A DNA stretch of 64,000 nucleotides from Agelas oroides (GCA_949130485.1 OX422183.1:23977702-24041701); one strand, 5' to 3'; shown: positions 35,966-50,900, numbered from the stretch's first letter. The notes: generated from the sequence alone by a model not told the origin. Numbers and translations are program-made.

Positions 35966-38900
35966 ACAAAAACAAGAAATGAAAAAACAACAAAACCAAA
36001 AAAACAACAGAAAAAAAAAACCCAACCCAACTAAAAAAAAACAAGAAAAAAAACTGCAAGTAATGGAAAGGTGGGTGGTAGGGGTGCGTGGATTATGCCG
36101 TCATTAAAGTGAACATAATAGGTATGCAAAAGCATCGACCATAATGCGAGCATAATGGGCAGATTCTCTGAGAACATTACATCATTTAAGTTTTGTGGAA
36201 ACTTGGTGATTCTGTGATGGCGACAACTAGCCCCATTAACGAGAGTCAAGCAACTGGCAGTAGCTCACAGCTTACATATCTTCTTCAATGTCTTTACTAA
36301 GCTAAGCAAACTTTGAGCCCCCACACAGTCGGAATTAATACGAAAGCGGAAGGTTAGGGTAATAGCAGCAGCAGTTATGTACTCTTGATACCATAGTTTG
36401 AGCATAATAGGGGCATTTGTAGAGCAAATTAGGTAGATTTTTGGAGCAGTGCATCATAGTATAATAGGTAGATTTATGAGCACAATCAGCTAGTGGGTGG
36501 AGACCTGTGAATAAGGTCATTGGTTAAAGCTATGTATATCGATATTTTGTCTGTGTGAGTTATATCATTTGTTTAGTGTTTGATATGAGTATCACCTTTT
36601 TGTAACAAAAATGTGGGCACTTTCAGACATAATGTGCACACACACGTTAAGGCTTCTTACAAAATTACAAGATAATTATATGGTCTTGCACGTTTTTGTG
36701 GAGCACCCACGTAGAGGTCAACTGTTGCTATAAACTCTGACTCACTTACTATGGTGACACTGCATGGGACTTCTTTATTTATAAAAATGCAAAAAAGGTC
36801 TGTCCAGTAGTCCATTCCAGTAGTCCATTCCAGTGATTATAGACAGCCGATTTAGTGCTTGTAAATTTCCAGGCAAAATCTAATGAGGATGCTTAAGTAT
36901 CACCGATGATGTAAATAAAAAGCTTGCACTGATATTTCTCATCACCTACTCCATAACCCTTGCCACAGAATTCTGCCTATACCACTGTTACTTCATGATG
37001 TTGGTTACTTTGCACACACAGCCTTTCAAACTCCAGAGCCAGAAAGATTACTGCAGTTAGCTAATATGCTATTGCATTCAGTTGAGCAATCAATACTATC
37101 TTTGTGTGGGTGACACTACTCCCTTTCATGAATATTGACTTCATGAATGTTGACTTTGATGATTATGAAATGCATAACTGGCTACCTACTCATCGTTCAA
37201 GTTCTTACTGGTCATTGACTGTCTGGATAGGACAACTATGTCATAGATATTATAATGAATTGCACTCATCTGAGCTGTCCAGCGCTTTCTCTTTGACTGG
37301 TACACTCATTATTAAGTGAATCCTTGTTTTTGTCTTTTAGAGGTAATTACATAACTCAGTAGCTATAACTAGGATTATAGTTTGGTCTGCCACCGTGGAG
37401 CAGTGTGAGATGTGTCACGTTCCACTTACTGGTAATTATAATCTCTCTGTCACTAGCCTCGTACCCAGGCCGTTAGCCTGGGTACGAGGCTACTCTGTCA
37501 CCAGCTAGCCTGGGAATGTTGTAAGTAACATTATTCATGCTTTTAACAGGTGTATATAAGCATATTCATGTTGGCAGTAGTTCCGGTTTGCTGTAGTTCT
37601 ACTGGGGGTAGTTGTGGTATATGTATATTCATGATGGTATCTACACTGTAGGTGTGCATCATGTCATGATAACAATTTTGATTAGTAATAGCATCCCTCC
37701 ACCCCCCATCCCCCTTTCCCAAGCCACTAAACTCTCTACATGTTTTGGTTCTCTGAGCTGCTAGAATTAGCTACTCTCAAAACTTCATAGCTGCAAAGAG
37801 ACTTCAGTAAAATAGTTCCAATTGTGTCACTGCTGAGGAGAATGACCTGATAAAAATAAGTTCTTTGTACTTCAGTGTTGGCCCACTTTAGCACAGGCTG
37901 TCCATGTTTTGTATATGACCGGGGCTGGCATGAGTACTAGTGGTATTGGTTGGGAACCTTACAAATGTTCTTGGCAAAGGTAATTAAATATTCAAACTTC
38001 CTCCTTTCCCCACCAATCATCCATAGCTTCCTTTTTTGGATTTAGCTTGCCTTGGAGTGGCCTCAGAAGTGATCTCAGAGTGCAATTAAGGAATATCCTG
38101 GGAGAGCACGCCCCCAACCCCCAGCCCCCCCTTCCCCTACTCTTGCATGCTTATGCACGGACGCATAGTGCACACTTCAAACTGAGTCCTTGTGTGCTCA
38201 CTACAATTCTAAGTTTGTTTCTCTAGCCTCAATCAGAATGACTATATGTATACATCTGAGGCATTGGAAACATTTTGAAAGTGGTAAAGCTATGGCAATG
38301 TGTGTGTGAACTCACAGCAGCTAGGGGAATCTGGGGGCATACCATGCCTCAGGAAAATGTTTGCAAATACTATATAGCTCCGAGGTTGCTTCTGACACCA
38401 ATTTTGGGCTATATTACATGTAGATCTTTCTTCTATCTCACTATTACCGCCTACCACAAAAGTGTAAGCAAGTCATTAATTTTTTGCATAAGAGTGGGGT
38501 GGCCATGGCCACTACATGTATAGTTGCTGCTGTTCCAATGCCCCTGTACACACAGGCAAAGATTCATCATTGCATTAGCCACCTTCATGTTTTTACTAGT
38601 CTATCAACTGCCACTGTATCTTATATACTTGCAGGATCGCTTTGCCTTTCAACAAGCCCTGCCTCCAATTGATCCAAGTCAGGACTGGTTCTTGGTCAGA
38701 GGGATGGAGGATGGTGGATACACCATCTTGGAGTTCACCAGGAACTGGACCACTTGTGATGACAGAGACAGAAACATTGAGGTGCGTTTGTAAATTTTGA
38801 GGTACTGTGATACAACTGTTCACGATTAATAAGAAAGACCCAGTTAACCTACATTGTAACTTTGCAAGCATTTACGGTAGAGAAAGTAAATCCTGCATCA

Positions 38901-41900
38901 TTGACTTCACGTAGCAGTTGATTGGAAGGTGTTCTTAGGGATTACTGTGTTTTGTCAGATGGCAGAGCATCAGTGCACCAAGCTAAAGCAGGTTGTTGCT
39001 AACTGTATAGAGTCACTGGTTTGTCAAAGTGTGAAATCATCACAGTGTTATTGTTAAACTGCAAAATTATTTTTAACAGTGAAATTTTCCTGACCTATTG
39101 TTTACCAAGTAAACTATGAACTTGTGTTCAATCATGTAACAACTACATACTGCATACTCTTACCTTCCACAGGCCAACACAGCCCGTGTGATATTCAGCT
39201 GGAATGATGCGGACCCTACTATGCCAGATGGCAGTGATGCATTGCGACACATGACCAGGGGTTCGGCTAGTCTCAATCTCCTGGGTGGACTTCCTGACCC
39301 CCCACCTGAACCCAGTGACAGACGCTCTTTCGCTTTCACAGTCAACAATGTATGTATGTTACAGTATTTAATCTCCTTACTGTGCATATACAAGGCTGCT
39401 GGATGCAATTCACGAATTATACCATACTCCCTTCTTGTGGGGGTTGAGCTGGGCCTAATGGAGGGCTAGAGCTGCTCAATAGCAGGTGCAGTTTATTAGC
39501 ATTAGGCACGTGCAACCAGCCAGTAATTAGCTTGCCCCCGACTATAATGACACATTGTCCGAAGCTTGGGGGTAAATCACTGGTGGCGGAGCCTCCAGGT
39601 ATTGGCCCAGCTCAGATCATGTCTATAATTAAGACGGAGAAATGTAGTCTTAAAAAAAAGGGGGTTTGGGTACATGGGTGGGAAATTTTTGAGTAGATAC
39701 AGGCAAAAAAGGTAGCTTCAATGGCTAACAATGAGTGCAAAAGCGGTTGCCACTGACATGCGTGGACTGAGCATGCGCAAAGCCCGCCCAATATTACGTA
39801 ATTGCACGTGCACTCAAGAGCCGTTCGTCGATTAACTTTGTTTAACTAGCATTAAACATCATTAATTTTAATCTCCTTACTGTGCATATACAAGGCTGCT
39901 GGATGCAATCCACAAATTATACCATACTCCTTTCTTGTGGGGGTTGAGCTGGGCCTAATGGAGAGCTAGAGCTGCTCAATAGCAGGGGCAATTTATTAGC
40001 ATTAGGCACGTGCAACCAGCCAGTAATTAGCTTGCCCCCAACTATAATGACACATTGTCCGAAGCTTGGGGGTAAATCACTGGTGGCGGAGCCTCCAGGT
40101 ATTGGCCCATGGACGAAGTCTAACCCCCAAGAGAGGAGAGGTAGGTAGGATTTTGATCGGGTTTATATTAGTGTACATAATGTGACTTTATAACAATACC
40201 TGATCTCAGTGCCATGACCAGTTAAATGGTTGCTGCAAATGATTAAGCAATGGCAGAAATTCAAGAAGAGTAACCCGAGCAGTGGGATTAGTTCATCAGT
40301 GAAACAGTAAACCTGGGCAGTTGTTGTTGTTGTTGGTGGTGTAAATGAAAGGGGGCGTACTGATCATTTGCTCTCTTCAGCTTGTTAAAGTGCACCAGCT
40401 GGTACTATGCTTAAGTGGAAGAAACCACTTAGCCAACTTTACATTGAAATTGCCTCCTGCAATATCCCTGCTCATCTCAGCAGCAGGCATCCACTGATAC
40501 TCAACCATTTAACTTAGTGGCCAACCCACTACAGTAGATAGAGAGGCTTTGAGGCATATCCTCGATTGCATATGGAGCTACAACCGTAGACATAACCTTG
40601 CAGTCGTGGCTGGAGCAGCAAACAGCAAGACCTAGTGGTTATGGTGTGGTAGGCATTACACATAACGTAATGGTCATATAGCTCATCTTGATAACAGGCA
40701 TCCTCTGGTAATACTATGGAGCAAGCATTCAAGTATCTTAACTCAGTGGCCAACACGCTATCAACAGATGGGAAATGTTATGGCATATCATGGCTATAAG
40801 CGGCAAGCGTTGGCCATAATCTTGTGGTTATGGAGCAGCAGCATTAGGTATAACCTACTGGTTATGGTGTGGTAAGGATTAGACATAAACTAGTGGTTAC
40901 AGAGTAGCACACATTCGGCATAACCAAGTGGTATTCTGCGGCAAGCATTAGGCATCACCTATGGAGCATCAGACATAACCTTGTTGCAGGGTATGTAACA
41001 GCAAGTATTAGATACATCTTTGTGGATATCGTACAGGGACAATCTGGTGGTTATGTCACACCAAGCATGTTGCAGTGGCTGTATGCATAATCCTGCGGTT
41101 ACACGTGGTCCAATATCTTTATTACAGCTGGAGCCATTCGGTGCAATAAATGCACACCAATTATGTGGTCCTCAATTGAGTGAGAAACTGGTTTCATCTT
41201 GTAGGTATAGAGCTACAGGCATTATAAAATGGGTGTAGACACTTTGCTTAGCAAATTATTGCTTGTTAATATGTGTGGCAGTAATGGTAGGAAATTGAAA
41301 CGTACTGGCAGGAATTATTTTTCTTGTCATGCATGCCTGAGCAGGTGGAGAACCCAAAGTATAGATACAGCAGTGAGTAAGCATTGTTCACTGATATGTA
41401 TGCTTCTGAATGCGAATGGTTGCAAGATCATAGCAATGATGAGATGCTGTTAGTAATTGTAGGCAAACCAAAATGTAGTAGCAGAGAGCATAGCATTGAT
41501 GAGATGCTGTTAGTAATTGTAGGCAAACCAAATGTAGTAGCAGAGAGCATTTTTACACATGCCTGCAGGATATGCAATGATTACAGATGTGTGTGCCAGT
41601 GAATTGCAAATATAGTAATAATGAGGGCTGAGTAATGAAAGGCAAACTAGAAGGACAGCAATTATTATATTTATTTCCACTCACCTATGTGCAATGTATG
41701 TTGAGAACAGAAGGTACAGATACAGCAGCTAAACAAGTGTTGTTGTACTTATACTGATACATGCTTACCATGAATGTGAACAGAGAAAGGATCATATAGC
41801 AGTGATGAGGGACTGTGCATATCGATAAGTGAACTAGAATGTAATAGCAGTGAGCGTTTTTCTCGTCGCGTGCTTGGGCATGTGGAGAACAGGAACTATA

Positions 41901-44900
41901 TAGATATACACAACTTAATACACATTGCCAGCAAAGGGATATGCAAACGTTTGCATGATCGTAGTGATGATGAAATAGGCAAACTAGAATGTAATAGCAG
42001 AGAGCATTCTTTAAAGAGGGGCTTTGGTCACTGATATGTCCGCGGGTGAATGTCAAATTAGACTGCTGTGGCAGGACGCATTTTGGCTAGTTTGCTAGTT
42101 TGCTTGTTTTCTCTAGCAACTAAACAAGCAGTGTTGTGCGATGAGATGAGGCTTTCATGCCAATGATTGCTGATATGTTGCCAATGAGTGTGAACAATGA
42201 GCAAATTATAGCAATGAAGAGCAGTTATGGGTAATGATAGCGCTAACTAGTAATAGCAGAGAGCATGTTTTCAAATCACACATGCCTGAGCATGTGGAGA
42301 ACAAGAAATATAACTTAGCGGCAAAATAAGCCTTGTTAGAATAGATCATAAGTAACTGAGGAACCACAAGTAGTAATAGGTAGACTAGAATCTAATAGCA
42401 GCGAGCATTTTTCATATCACAAATGCCTGAGCATGTGGAGAACAAGAAATATACATACATGCTGAAAGGGAATAAACATTGTTGTGCAATAAGAGGCTTT
42501 AGCCTCAGTGATCCCTGATAGGTTTACCAGTCAATGTTAACATTTGCAGAGCAACATCACAGTGATGATGAGACACTATGATTGATAGATGTATGTAGAA
42601 GCATGCAGTGAGCACATTTTATTTCTTTTCCCACATCGGGAATGGAGAATGTGAAGGTTATGATGAAGCAGACACAAATTGATAGCTGTTATGAAGCAGA
42701 CACTGTTTTGATCATGGAGCAGCAAGCCATAGACAATACTTGATCAGAAGTGGGATAACCCAGCAGGAACGGTACATTGGCTAGCATCTGCATTGCTGTG
42801 GCCCTTATAGGTACAAGCTAACAGTTATGGAGTGGGAATCGGTGTAACCTGGTGGTTGCAGTTCAGCAGGAAGTGGGCCTCACCTGACAGTTGTGATGCA
42901 GGTATAGCCTGGCCATTGGGGATGGGTGATTATGTATTTGCTGGGCTTGGCAGCCAGCAGTCAGCAACCACAGAAAGTTACCTGATTGAGGCCATTTAAA
43001 GTGTGCTGCACGAGGGCACCATGCATAGGTAGATGGAGGATGAAGGTAAGGTCTGAGTGCTGGGACCAGGGTATGAAACCCCGGTGAGACTGTGCATAGA
43101 GGGGTGGGAACAGTGCCACACGTTGGGTGAGAGATTACTGAACAAATAAGCAGAGGCATTAGTCCGGTATTTGGCATGCACTAATGGCTGGGTTGGGTCA
43201 GTTACATATGGAGTGCCAGGCATAAAGGTGTACTGTGATATGAATATGTGATGAGGTATGCCAAGCCTGCTTAGCTTTGCGGCAGCAGTGCAAAGAGCAA
43301 CTAGAATGATAATGTTGAGGTGGATACTGTGTGCAATCTGGCACTGTTAGGGGTGCATACCCAGGTGTGATCATTGTAAACAGTATGGAGAAGAATGCGA
43401 TAGACCAAGCAGACCCTTCTGCCCTGTCAATCACTACTATCAACCACATATCTTCTGGGGGCAAATAGCCAAATAGAATCAACAATAGCTCACGGTAGGG
43501 ACAGACTAGAACATTGACCATTCTAATTACAGTAAGTATAACATCATGCACTTATATGTGATGAAAGTGGTTGAGGTGCGATGGGCGCTAGGATGTGCAG
43601 CTTGTATTAAGCCGAGGTTATCGATTGACATGCAAAGCATTTGACCTGTATGGTGAATGAATGAGCAATGGGGACTGGACATAACCTAGCTTTTGAATTG
43701 GCAAGTATTTGTACGTTGGGCATTTGGACTGTTAAGTTATTTGCATGAGGGCAATTAGCAACGACCATCGGCAGCAACTCCACTAGCGATGATATTGGCC
43801 TAACCGTGCAAATGAGGTGTAAGGAGGCTGGATTAGTTCAAGATGATTAACTACTAACAGTTAACTAAGCTCTTTCTACTTGTTCTTGCTGATAGCTTGT
43901 CGACAGTTCTAAATTAGCACAAGTTTCCTGCTTCCTGCTTAGGATTCATATCATCAGTTATGATGCCACAAGTGTTATGGTTATAGAGTGGCAAACATGT
44001 GGAGCAGCAAGCATTGGGTATAACCAAGCGGTTATGGAGCAGCAAGCATTGGGCATAACCAAGTGGTTACGGAGCAGCAAGCATTGGGCATAACCAAGCA
44101 GTTATGAAGCAACAAGTGTTTGGCATAACCAAGTGGTTATGGAGCAGAAAGCATTGGGCATATAACCAAGCGGTTATAGAGCAAGCTTTGGCATAATTTT
44201 GCAGTTGCAGCAGCAAGCATTGGGCATAACCAAGTGGTTATGGAGTAGCAAGCACCATAGGCATAACCAAGCGGTTATGGGCAGCAAGCATTGGGTATAA
44301 CCAAGCGGTTATGGAGCAGCAAGCATTGGGTATAACCAAGCGGTTATGGAGCAGCAAGCATTGGGTATAACCAAGCGGTTATGGAGCAGCAAGCATTGGG
44401 GATAACCAAGTGGTTATGGAGCAGCAAGCGGGCATAACCAAGTGGTTACGGAGCAGCAAGCATTGGGGATAAGCAAGTGGTTATGGAGCAGCAAGCATTG
44501 GGGATAACCAAGTGGTTATGGAGCAGCAAGCGGGCATAACCAAGTGGTTACAGAGCAGCAAGCATTGGGGATAACCAAGCGGTTATGAAGCAACAAGTGT
44601 TTGGCATAACCAAGTGGTTATGGAGCAGAAAGCATTGGGCATAACCAAGCGAGCAAGCATTGCGCATAACCAAGCGGTTATGCACTGTTAAAATAGAGGT
44701 GTGAAATTAACACCGGTAGTGTTAAAGTAAGCATATATCTGCAGTGCAAGTATCAACCCATGAGGTGTAGTATAACACTTGGTTGTTTAGTCCAGCACCA
44801 GCACGGCTTAGTGTAAACCACCATGGAGTAGCATTGACACCAATGTGAGGTTCACATGATACACGCAAGAAAGGGAGGTGTTATACCAACACCAGGAGTG

Positions 44901-47900
44901 CTATTTATGTAGTGTTAAAGTTAACCCAGTAGGTGCAGTGTAGCACTACATGTTTTACTGTAGCCCTAACATAGTTTAATTTAAAACTCTAGTGTAGAAA
45001 CAGCACCAAGAGTAGGGTTTATAAGGTTCATACTCTAGTGCACATCAGACAAGAATTTCCTGAGTATTTTTTTTCATAAAACATACAGATACCTACTTTA
45101 TTACACACTTCCTCGGTTAATTTGAACCACCTTGAAACAATTGCTGACATCGATTTGAAGGCGCTATACATCATGGACTTGCTAAAATTTGGAGTTAAAC
45201 ATACAGTAGTAAAACTCCAGACGCTTGCTGCGGTGGGAATCCGTGCAGAGATGCAGTTTCTAGCCTGCTGTGTCTCACTGGGTAAGTATTTCCGTGCTAC
45301 GCATGCGCATACTGAACTTCGTACTTTGCACTTTGTACAATCGCGTGATTTTCGGCGCGCGGGCAGCGCAGCAGCTGCCGATTTCTCTTGTGTGCGATTT
45401 GAACCTTTTCCCTGGGTTGTAACTTCTAACTTTTGTGATTCTAGCAACCTCCTACTGTTTTAAAGTAGTCGCTCTCGACGTTTAAAATGTGTGCGCATCC
45501 CGCGCATCCGAGTCGGCGTATCACTGATCGTCGAATCGGTGACTGTCGCATCAAGGACAGCTGGAAGATGAATGCCATAGTCAGCACGCACTGGGTTGGG
45601 AGGAGGTGCTGTGAGGCACGTGCAGGCCTGTTTAAGTGCCTGAGAAGATCGACAAAGCAGTATTCACCGCTGTGGAGCCCGTGTGAGGTTGGTGCAAGCC
45701 TGTTTATGTGCGGGAAATCCTGAAAAAGCAGTTTTAACCTCCGATGATGTGCTGTGAAGCACGTGCAGGCCTGTTTAAGTGCCAGGGAAGATCGAGAAAG
45801 CCGTTTTCACCACTGTGGAGGTCCTGTGAGGGCTGAGCAAGCCTGTTTATGTGCGGGAAAAGGACTTCGCTCCCCCAGATTCCAACAGAACAAACAATTC
45901 TGTATTGTTGGAGTCGTTCTACCGCGAGAGACAGCAACAAGACAGTGGAATCAGCTATCATAGTGAGTTGCAAGCAATAAACTCTAGTGTGAACAAGACT
46001 AGGAGATTGCCAGAGCATGCATGCAGTACTATAACTGTATCTATAGGCTTATTGTTTATACCAACATGCAGTTGATTTCACTTATGGAATGCCATTATAC
46101 AATCTATATTTGTAGCTGCTCAAGAAGCTCAAAGCTGAGGATGTGCTAACAGGGAGTATCAACTGAGAGAAAATGAGGGGAAACGTTTGGAGTGGCAAAG
46201 CTGTGTGGACTAAGCCAATGACGACTTCTCTACTACAGGTGGCGGATAACATGGTAAGCAACATTCAACTTGAAGCCACATGCGTGATTCAATTAAGGTT
46301 CATGTCAAAATATTTTCATAGGCCATCATTTTTACACAAAAATTGTTAACGTCGAAATTTTTTAGCAAGGCAAGGGTGGACTTGAGAGATTCAGCTGCTG
46401 ATGAGCTACCACTGGCCAAAGACATAGCTGTATTTGTGCCTACCATTATGTACCTTGGCTACAATCGCTTGTGAAGGCAGATGAATAAAAAACGACTCCT
46501 TGGGCAGACTCTTCAAAGGTGAAATTGTGAAACCAACGCACTGCATTGGAATCTGAGTCAGTTGATCTTACCCAAGACTTCTATGCCTAGCGCTCAAGTT
46601 TTGTCGCTAGCAGTATTTACCCCACAGGCATGTCACTAGCTTGAGCTATATTTTCATGTAGCATTGTTTTAATACTTAGCTATTGAATAATTTTCAGCAG
46701 TTTAATTCTTGTTGCTGTCTAGGTCTACAAAAGATGTTAACACCAAAATTTTTCCAATTTACAAGATATATAAACTGTCTCAATCTTCTTCATGTAGAGA
46801 ATGAGAGTGCAGTAGCTCTGCTCCTGTTGTTGATGTGGTACAAAACTGGAATTGGCTTCAGTTGTTGGAGGTGAGGTTTACATTTGAGTAAATGCCTCCT
46901 CCTCACTTTAGACTAAAATGTAGTACCATAGTCTCGCGAAAAAGGGCCCATGGGCGGAGCACCTTACAAGTCTGCCAAAGAGGGGGGTGGGCGCTCTTTC
47001 GGGTGTTTCCGCATTTAACCACGAAAGAGCGCCCATGTCTTGTTTACAGCGACTCGATGCCCTCGAAGCAAATAATTGGACAAACAGTAACGTACAACAG
47101 AACCACCAGCGGCTTCGAAGTTGAGTCCTAACGGCACACAACACTCTGAACGGCACCACATCACCGTGAGCATGGTGTAGCTCGCAGTGCACACTGCATT
47201 AGCTACGTCCGTCTACGCAAAGACGCACGCCTTGTAGCAACTTCGGTGAAGTATTACACGAAGTTTCTTACCTCAGATACGCATACTGTGCTTCTCAAAC
47301 TCCATGCGAAGCTCCCTCCAGGGTGGGCGCTCATTCGAGTAAACTTTGACCCTGTACAGGAAATTGGGCGAAAAGTAGGGGGTGGACGCTCTTTCGTAAG
47401 TGGGCCCTTTTTTGCGAGACTACGGTATAGAAAAATTGGAGAGGGCATTTTGGCAAATGTATTGATTTACTTACTAGGCCCAGTGAAAACATGAGTGAAT
47501 GGTCTGGTCAATTAAGGGAAATCCATGGGCATAGCTAGCAGTGATGCACAGAAGGCAGTTGCGTTCTCACTTTTATTGTGAAATGACATGCATGTACTAG
47601 GTCCTTCATGGACCTGCATGTTTAAAAGACAAATACAAATACATGTAAATATTATAAATGCATGTGTCTACACAATGTTTCTCTCGATGTAGGACAAGGA
47701 TGATCCGGATTCTGCTCTCAGAGAAAGCAAGTCAAACTTTGAATTCCATAATGTTAAAGTGTGTTGTGTGCATGGACAAACTGAAGCTGCTTATTTTATC
47801 GCATGTTAGGTTATTGCATTTGTGCAACTTGTTTATGGACTGCTATTCATCCATTTTATTGTACTTGTTCGTTTTTGAAGTATACGTTCAACATGTTTGA

Positions 47901-50900
47901 ACTTTGAACTTTGAATCCTCCAGTGCTAAATTTACCCAAAAACTGGTGTACCCCTACACAATTACGCCATTTAGAGGTGCCAATTGAGCACTCTCAGCTG
48001 GTGTCACCAATATTTGGCCTTTGAAGAACTCCACAATACGGTGCTATTCTAAATCCTCTGGTGCTGAACAAGCCCAGGAAGCTGGTGTAGTTCTACACCA
48101 CTCGAGTGTAGCATTAGCACCATTTTAGAGGTGCTATCCGAGCACCCAAAGGTAGAGTCACTGAGTGGACACTCAAGTAACACCTCTTTTAAGTGTTAAT
48201 GTAACACCTCATTTTTAACAGTGTGGAGCAGCAAGCATTGGGCATAACCAAGTGGGCATAACCAAGTGGTTATGGAGTAGCAAGCACTATAGGCATAACC
48301 AAGCGGTTATGAAGCAACAAGTGTTTGGCATAACTAAGTGGTTATGGAGCAGAAAGCATTGGGCATAACCAAGCGAGCAAGCATTGCGCATAACCAAGCA
48401 GTTATGGAGCAGCAAGCATTGCGCATAACCAAGCGGTTATGGAGCATCAAGCATGGGGCATAACCAAGTGGTTATGGAGCAGCAAGCATTGGGCATAACC
48501 AAGTGGTTATGGAGTAGCAAGCACTATAGGCATAACCAAGCGGTTATGGGCAGCGAGCATTGGGTATAACCAAGTGGTTATGGAGCAGCAAGCATTGGGG
48601 ATAACCAAGTGGTTATGGAGTAGCAAGCACAACCAAGCGGTTGTGGAGCAGCAAGCATTGGGGATAACCAAGTGGTTATGGAGCAGCAAGCGGGCATAAC
48701 CAAGTGGTTACAGAGCAGCAAGCATTGGGGATAACCAAGTGGTTATGTAGCAGCAAGCATTGGGGATAGCCAAGTGGTTATGGAGCAGCAAGCGGGCATA
48801 ACCAAGTGGTTACGGAGCAGCAAGCATTGGGGATAACCAAGCGGTTATGAAGCAACAAGTGTTTGGCATAACTAAGTGGTTATGGAGCAGAAAGCATTGG
48901 GCATAACCAAGCGAGCAAGCATTGCGCATAACCAAGCAGTTATGGAGCAGCAAGCATTGGGCATAACCAAGTGGTTATGGAGCAGCAAGCATTGGGCATA
49001 ACCAAGTGGTTACGGAGCAGCAAGCATTGGGCATAACCAAGCGGTTATGAAGCAACAAGTGTTTGGCATAACCAAGTGGTTATGGAGCAGAAAGCATTGG
49101 GCATAACCAAGCGGTTATGGAGCAAGCTTTGGCATAATTTGCAGTTGCAGCAGCAAGCATTGGGCATAACCAAGTGGTTATGGAGTAGCAAGCACTATAG
49201 GCATAACCAAGCAGTTATGGGCAGCGAGCATTGGGTATAACGAAGCAGTTATGGAGCAGCAAGCATTGGGTATAACCAAGTGGGGCATAACCAAGTGGTT
49301 CACTGTAAAAAAAAGTGGGTAGTTTTAACCCATTTTGGTTACCTCAGTTTCATACCCTTTTCCACACGATTGGACAATTTCGTTAGCAAAGTATTCTCCC
49401 ATGACATTTACTAATGTTCTGGAAAGTCAAATTAAGTTGTTAATCTGTTTGGAATCTAAAGCAGGCAGTGGGACTCCAATGTGTTTAACAATGCAGAGAA
49501 TTGAAATAAAACTGAGGTAACCAAATTGAGTCAGAACAACCTTTCCTTTTTCACAGTGTATGGAGTAGCAAGCACAACCAAGCGGTTATGGAGCCGCAAG
49601 CATTGGGCATAACCAAGCGGTTATGGAGCGAGTTTTGGCATAATTTGCAGTTGCAGCAGCAATCATTGGGCATAACCAAGTGGCTATGGAGCAGCAAGCA
49701 ATTTGACTTAACCTAGTGGTTATGGAGCAAGCATGTATTAGGCATAACCGCATGGTTAGAAAGAAGCAGGCATTTTACATGACCTAGCTTTGTGAGCAAT
49801 AGGTGTTACACAACCTAGTATAGACATAACCCAGTACATAACCTGGCAGTTATAGAGCAGCAGGCGTTCTACATAACCCAGCGGTTATGGAGCGGCAAGC
49901 ATTAAGCATAACCTTGTTTATGGGGCAAGCAAGTGTAAACTGGTAATAGATCAGTAAACATTCAGAAAAACCCAGTGGTTATGGTAGTGGCAAGCTTAGC
50001 TTGACGCCTAACCTTGAGGTTAGGGAGCGGAAATCATTAGGCATACTGACCTAGCAGTTATGAACAGTAAGCATTAAAACTGACCTAGTAGTAATGGAGC
50101 AGTAAATATTCAGCATAACCTGGAGCAGCAAGTATTACGGCATAACCATGAGGTTATGGAGCGGTAAACATAAGGCACAACCAAGGCATTACCTAGTCTT
50201 GTGCCCAGACTACTGGCGGGCGCTAAAAATACGGTCTGGGAACGAGACTAGACACAACCAAGCGGTTATGGTGCGGCAAGCATAAGGCATACGCTACCTA
50301 CTAATAACAGCCGTTGGCTAAACATACCAGCTTGCAGGAGGAGGCCTGGGAGGAGAACGCGCGAAGTGGGGGTGGTGCTGTCGTGGGCGGCGAGTTCAGG
50401 TAGAGGGAGTCATTAAGGTGCAGAATTGGCTAAATTGCAAATTAGACCAAATTTGACAGCAATTTTACTGTCAAATTGCATACTATGCTATTATTTTGAT
50501 ACAGGCCTTCATGCAATGTGTATAATATACAATTTGACACAATTTGTATACTGTATGTATACTTTGTCTATTCTTGTGTGTAAGCCTATGGATTTTAAAT
50601 GTGTCTAATTAGTATTATTTTGTATATTTCTGTTTGTATTTTGTATATTTTAAATCAAACTTGTATATTTGTTATCAATGTATGCTGTCAAAATTGTGTA
50701 TAAATATATTCACTTTGTGTATAATTTGCAATCAAATTTGTATATTTCTGTGTTGAGGAAACCACCTTGTCAAAAGTGTATACTTTGTATATTTACATAT
50801 GTGTACTGTATAAATTTCAGTCACATTTGTATATTTTTGTATATTCTTCAGTAAATATGTAGCATATTTTTCAATTCAAACACATAATAACCGTAAATGT

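Larger units (their letters stand above)
44683..48223. mobile_element. 3.5-kb DNA element with CACTG termini inserted in satellite
   Basis: The left end is CACTGTTAAAATAGAGGTGT and the right end ACACCTCATTTTTAACAGTG. TG is duplicated at the site (44681-44682 and 48224-48225), and the satellite monomer reads on across the insertion. Both ends carry subterminal units such as GTGTTAAAGTTAACCC and GGTGTAG(T/C)TCTACACC. CACTG ends with a 2-bp duplication suit the CACTA/EnSpm group. I found no transposase ORF. It contains a roughly 145-bp tandem pair (45604-45866) and a nested TIR element (46926-47425). Confidence 0.75.
43970..50320. repeat. 35-bp satellite array, intron 3 of copy 2
   Basis: The unit is GCATAACCAAGTGGTTATGG followed by AGCAGCAAGCATTGG. 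It is arrayed at 43990-44682 and 48224-49300 with high similarity, and in decayed form to 50320. Higher-order patterns are visible, such as units with AACAAGTGTTTGGCATAAC recurring every few monomers. The array is split by insertions at 44683-48223 and 49301-49558. There are no spacers, so it is not CRISPR-like. Confidence 0.9.

Noticed and set aside
48507-48689. Open frame on the minus strand with repeated LLHNHLVIPNACC
   Set aside because: It is only the translation of the 35-bp satellite.
43970-49300. CRISPR-like regular array
   Set aside because: The 35-bp units abut without unique spacers, and the context is an animal intron.
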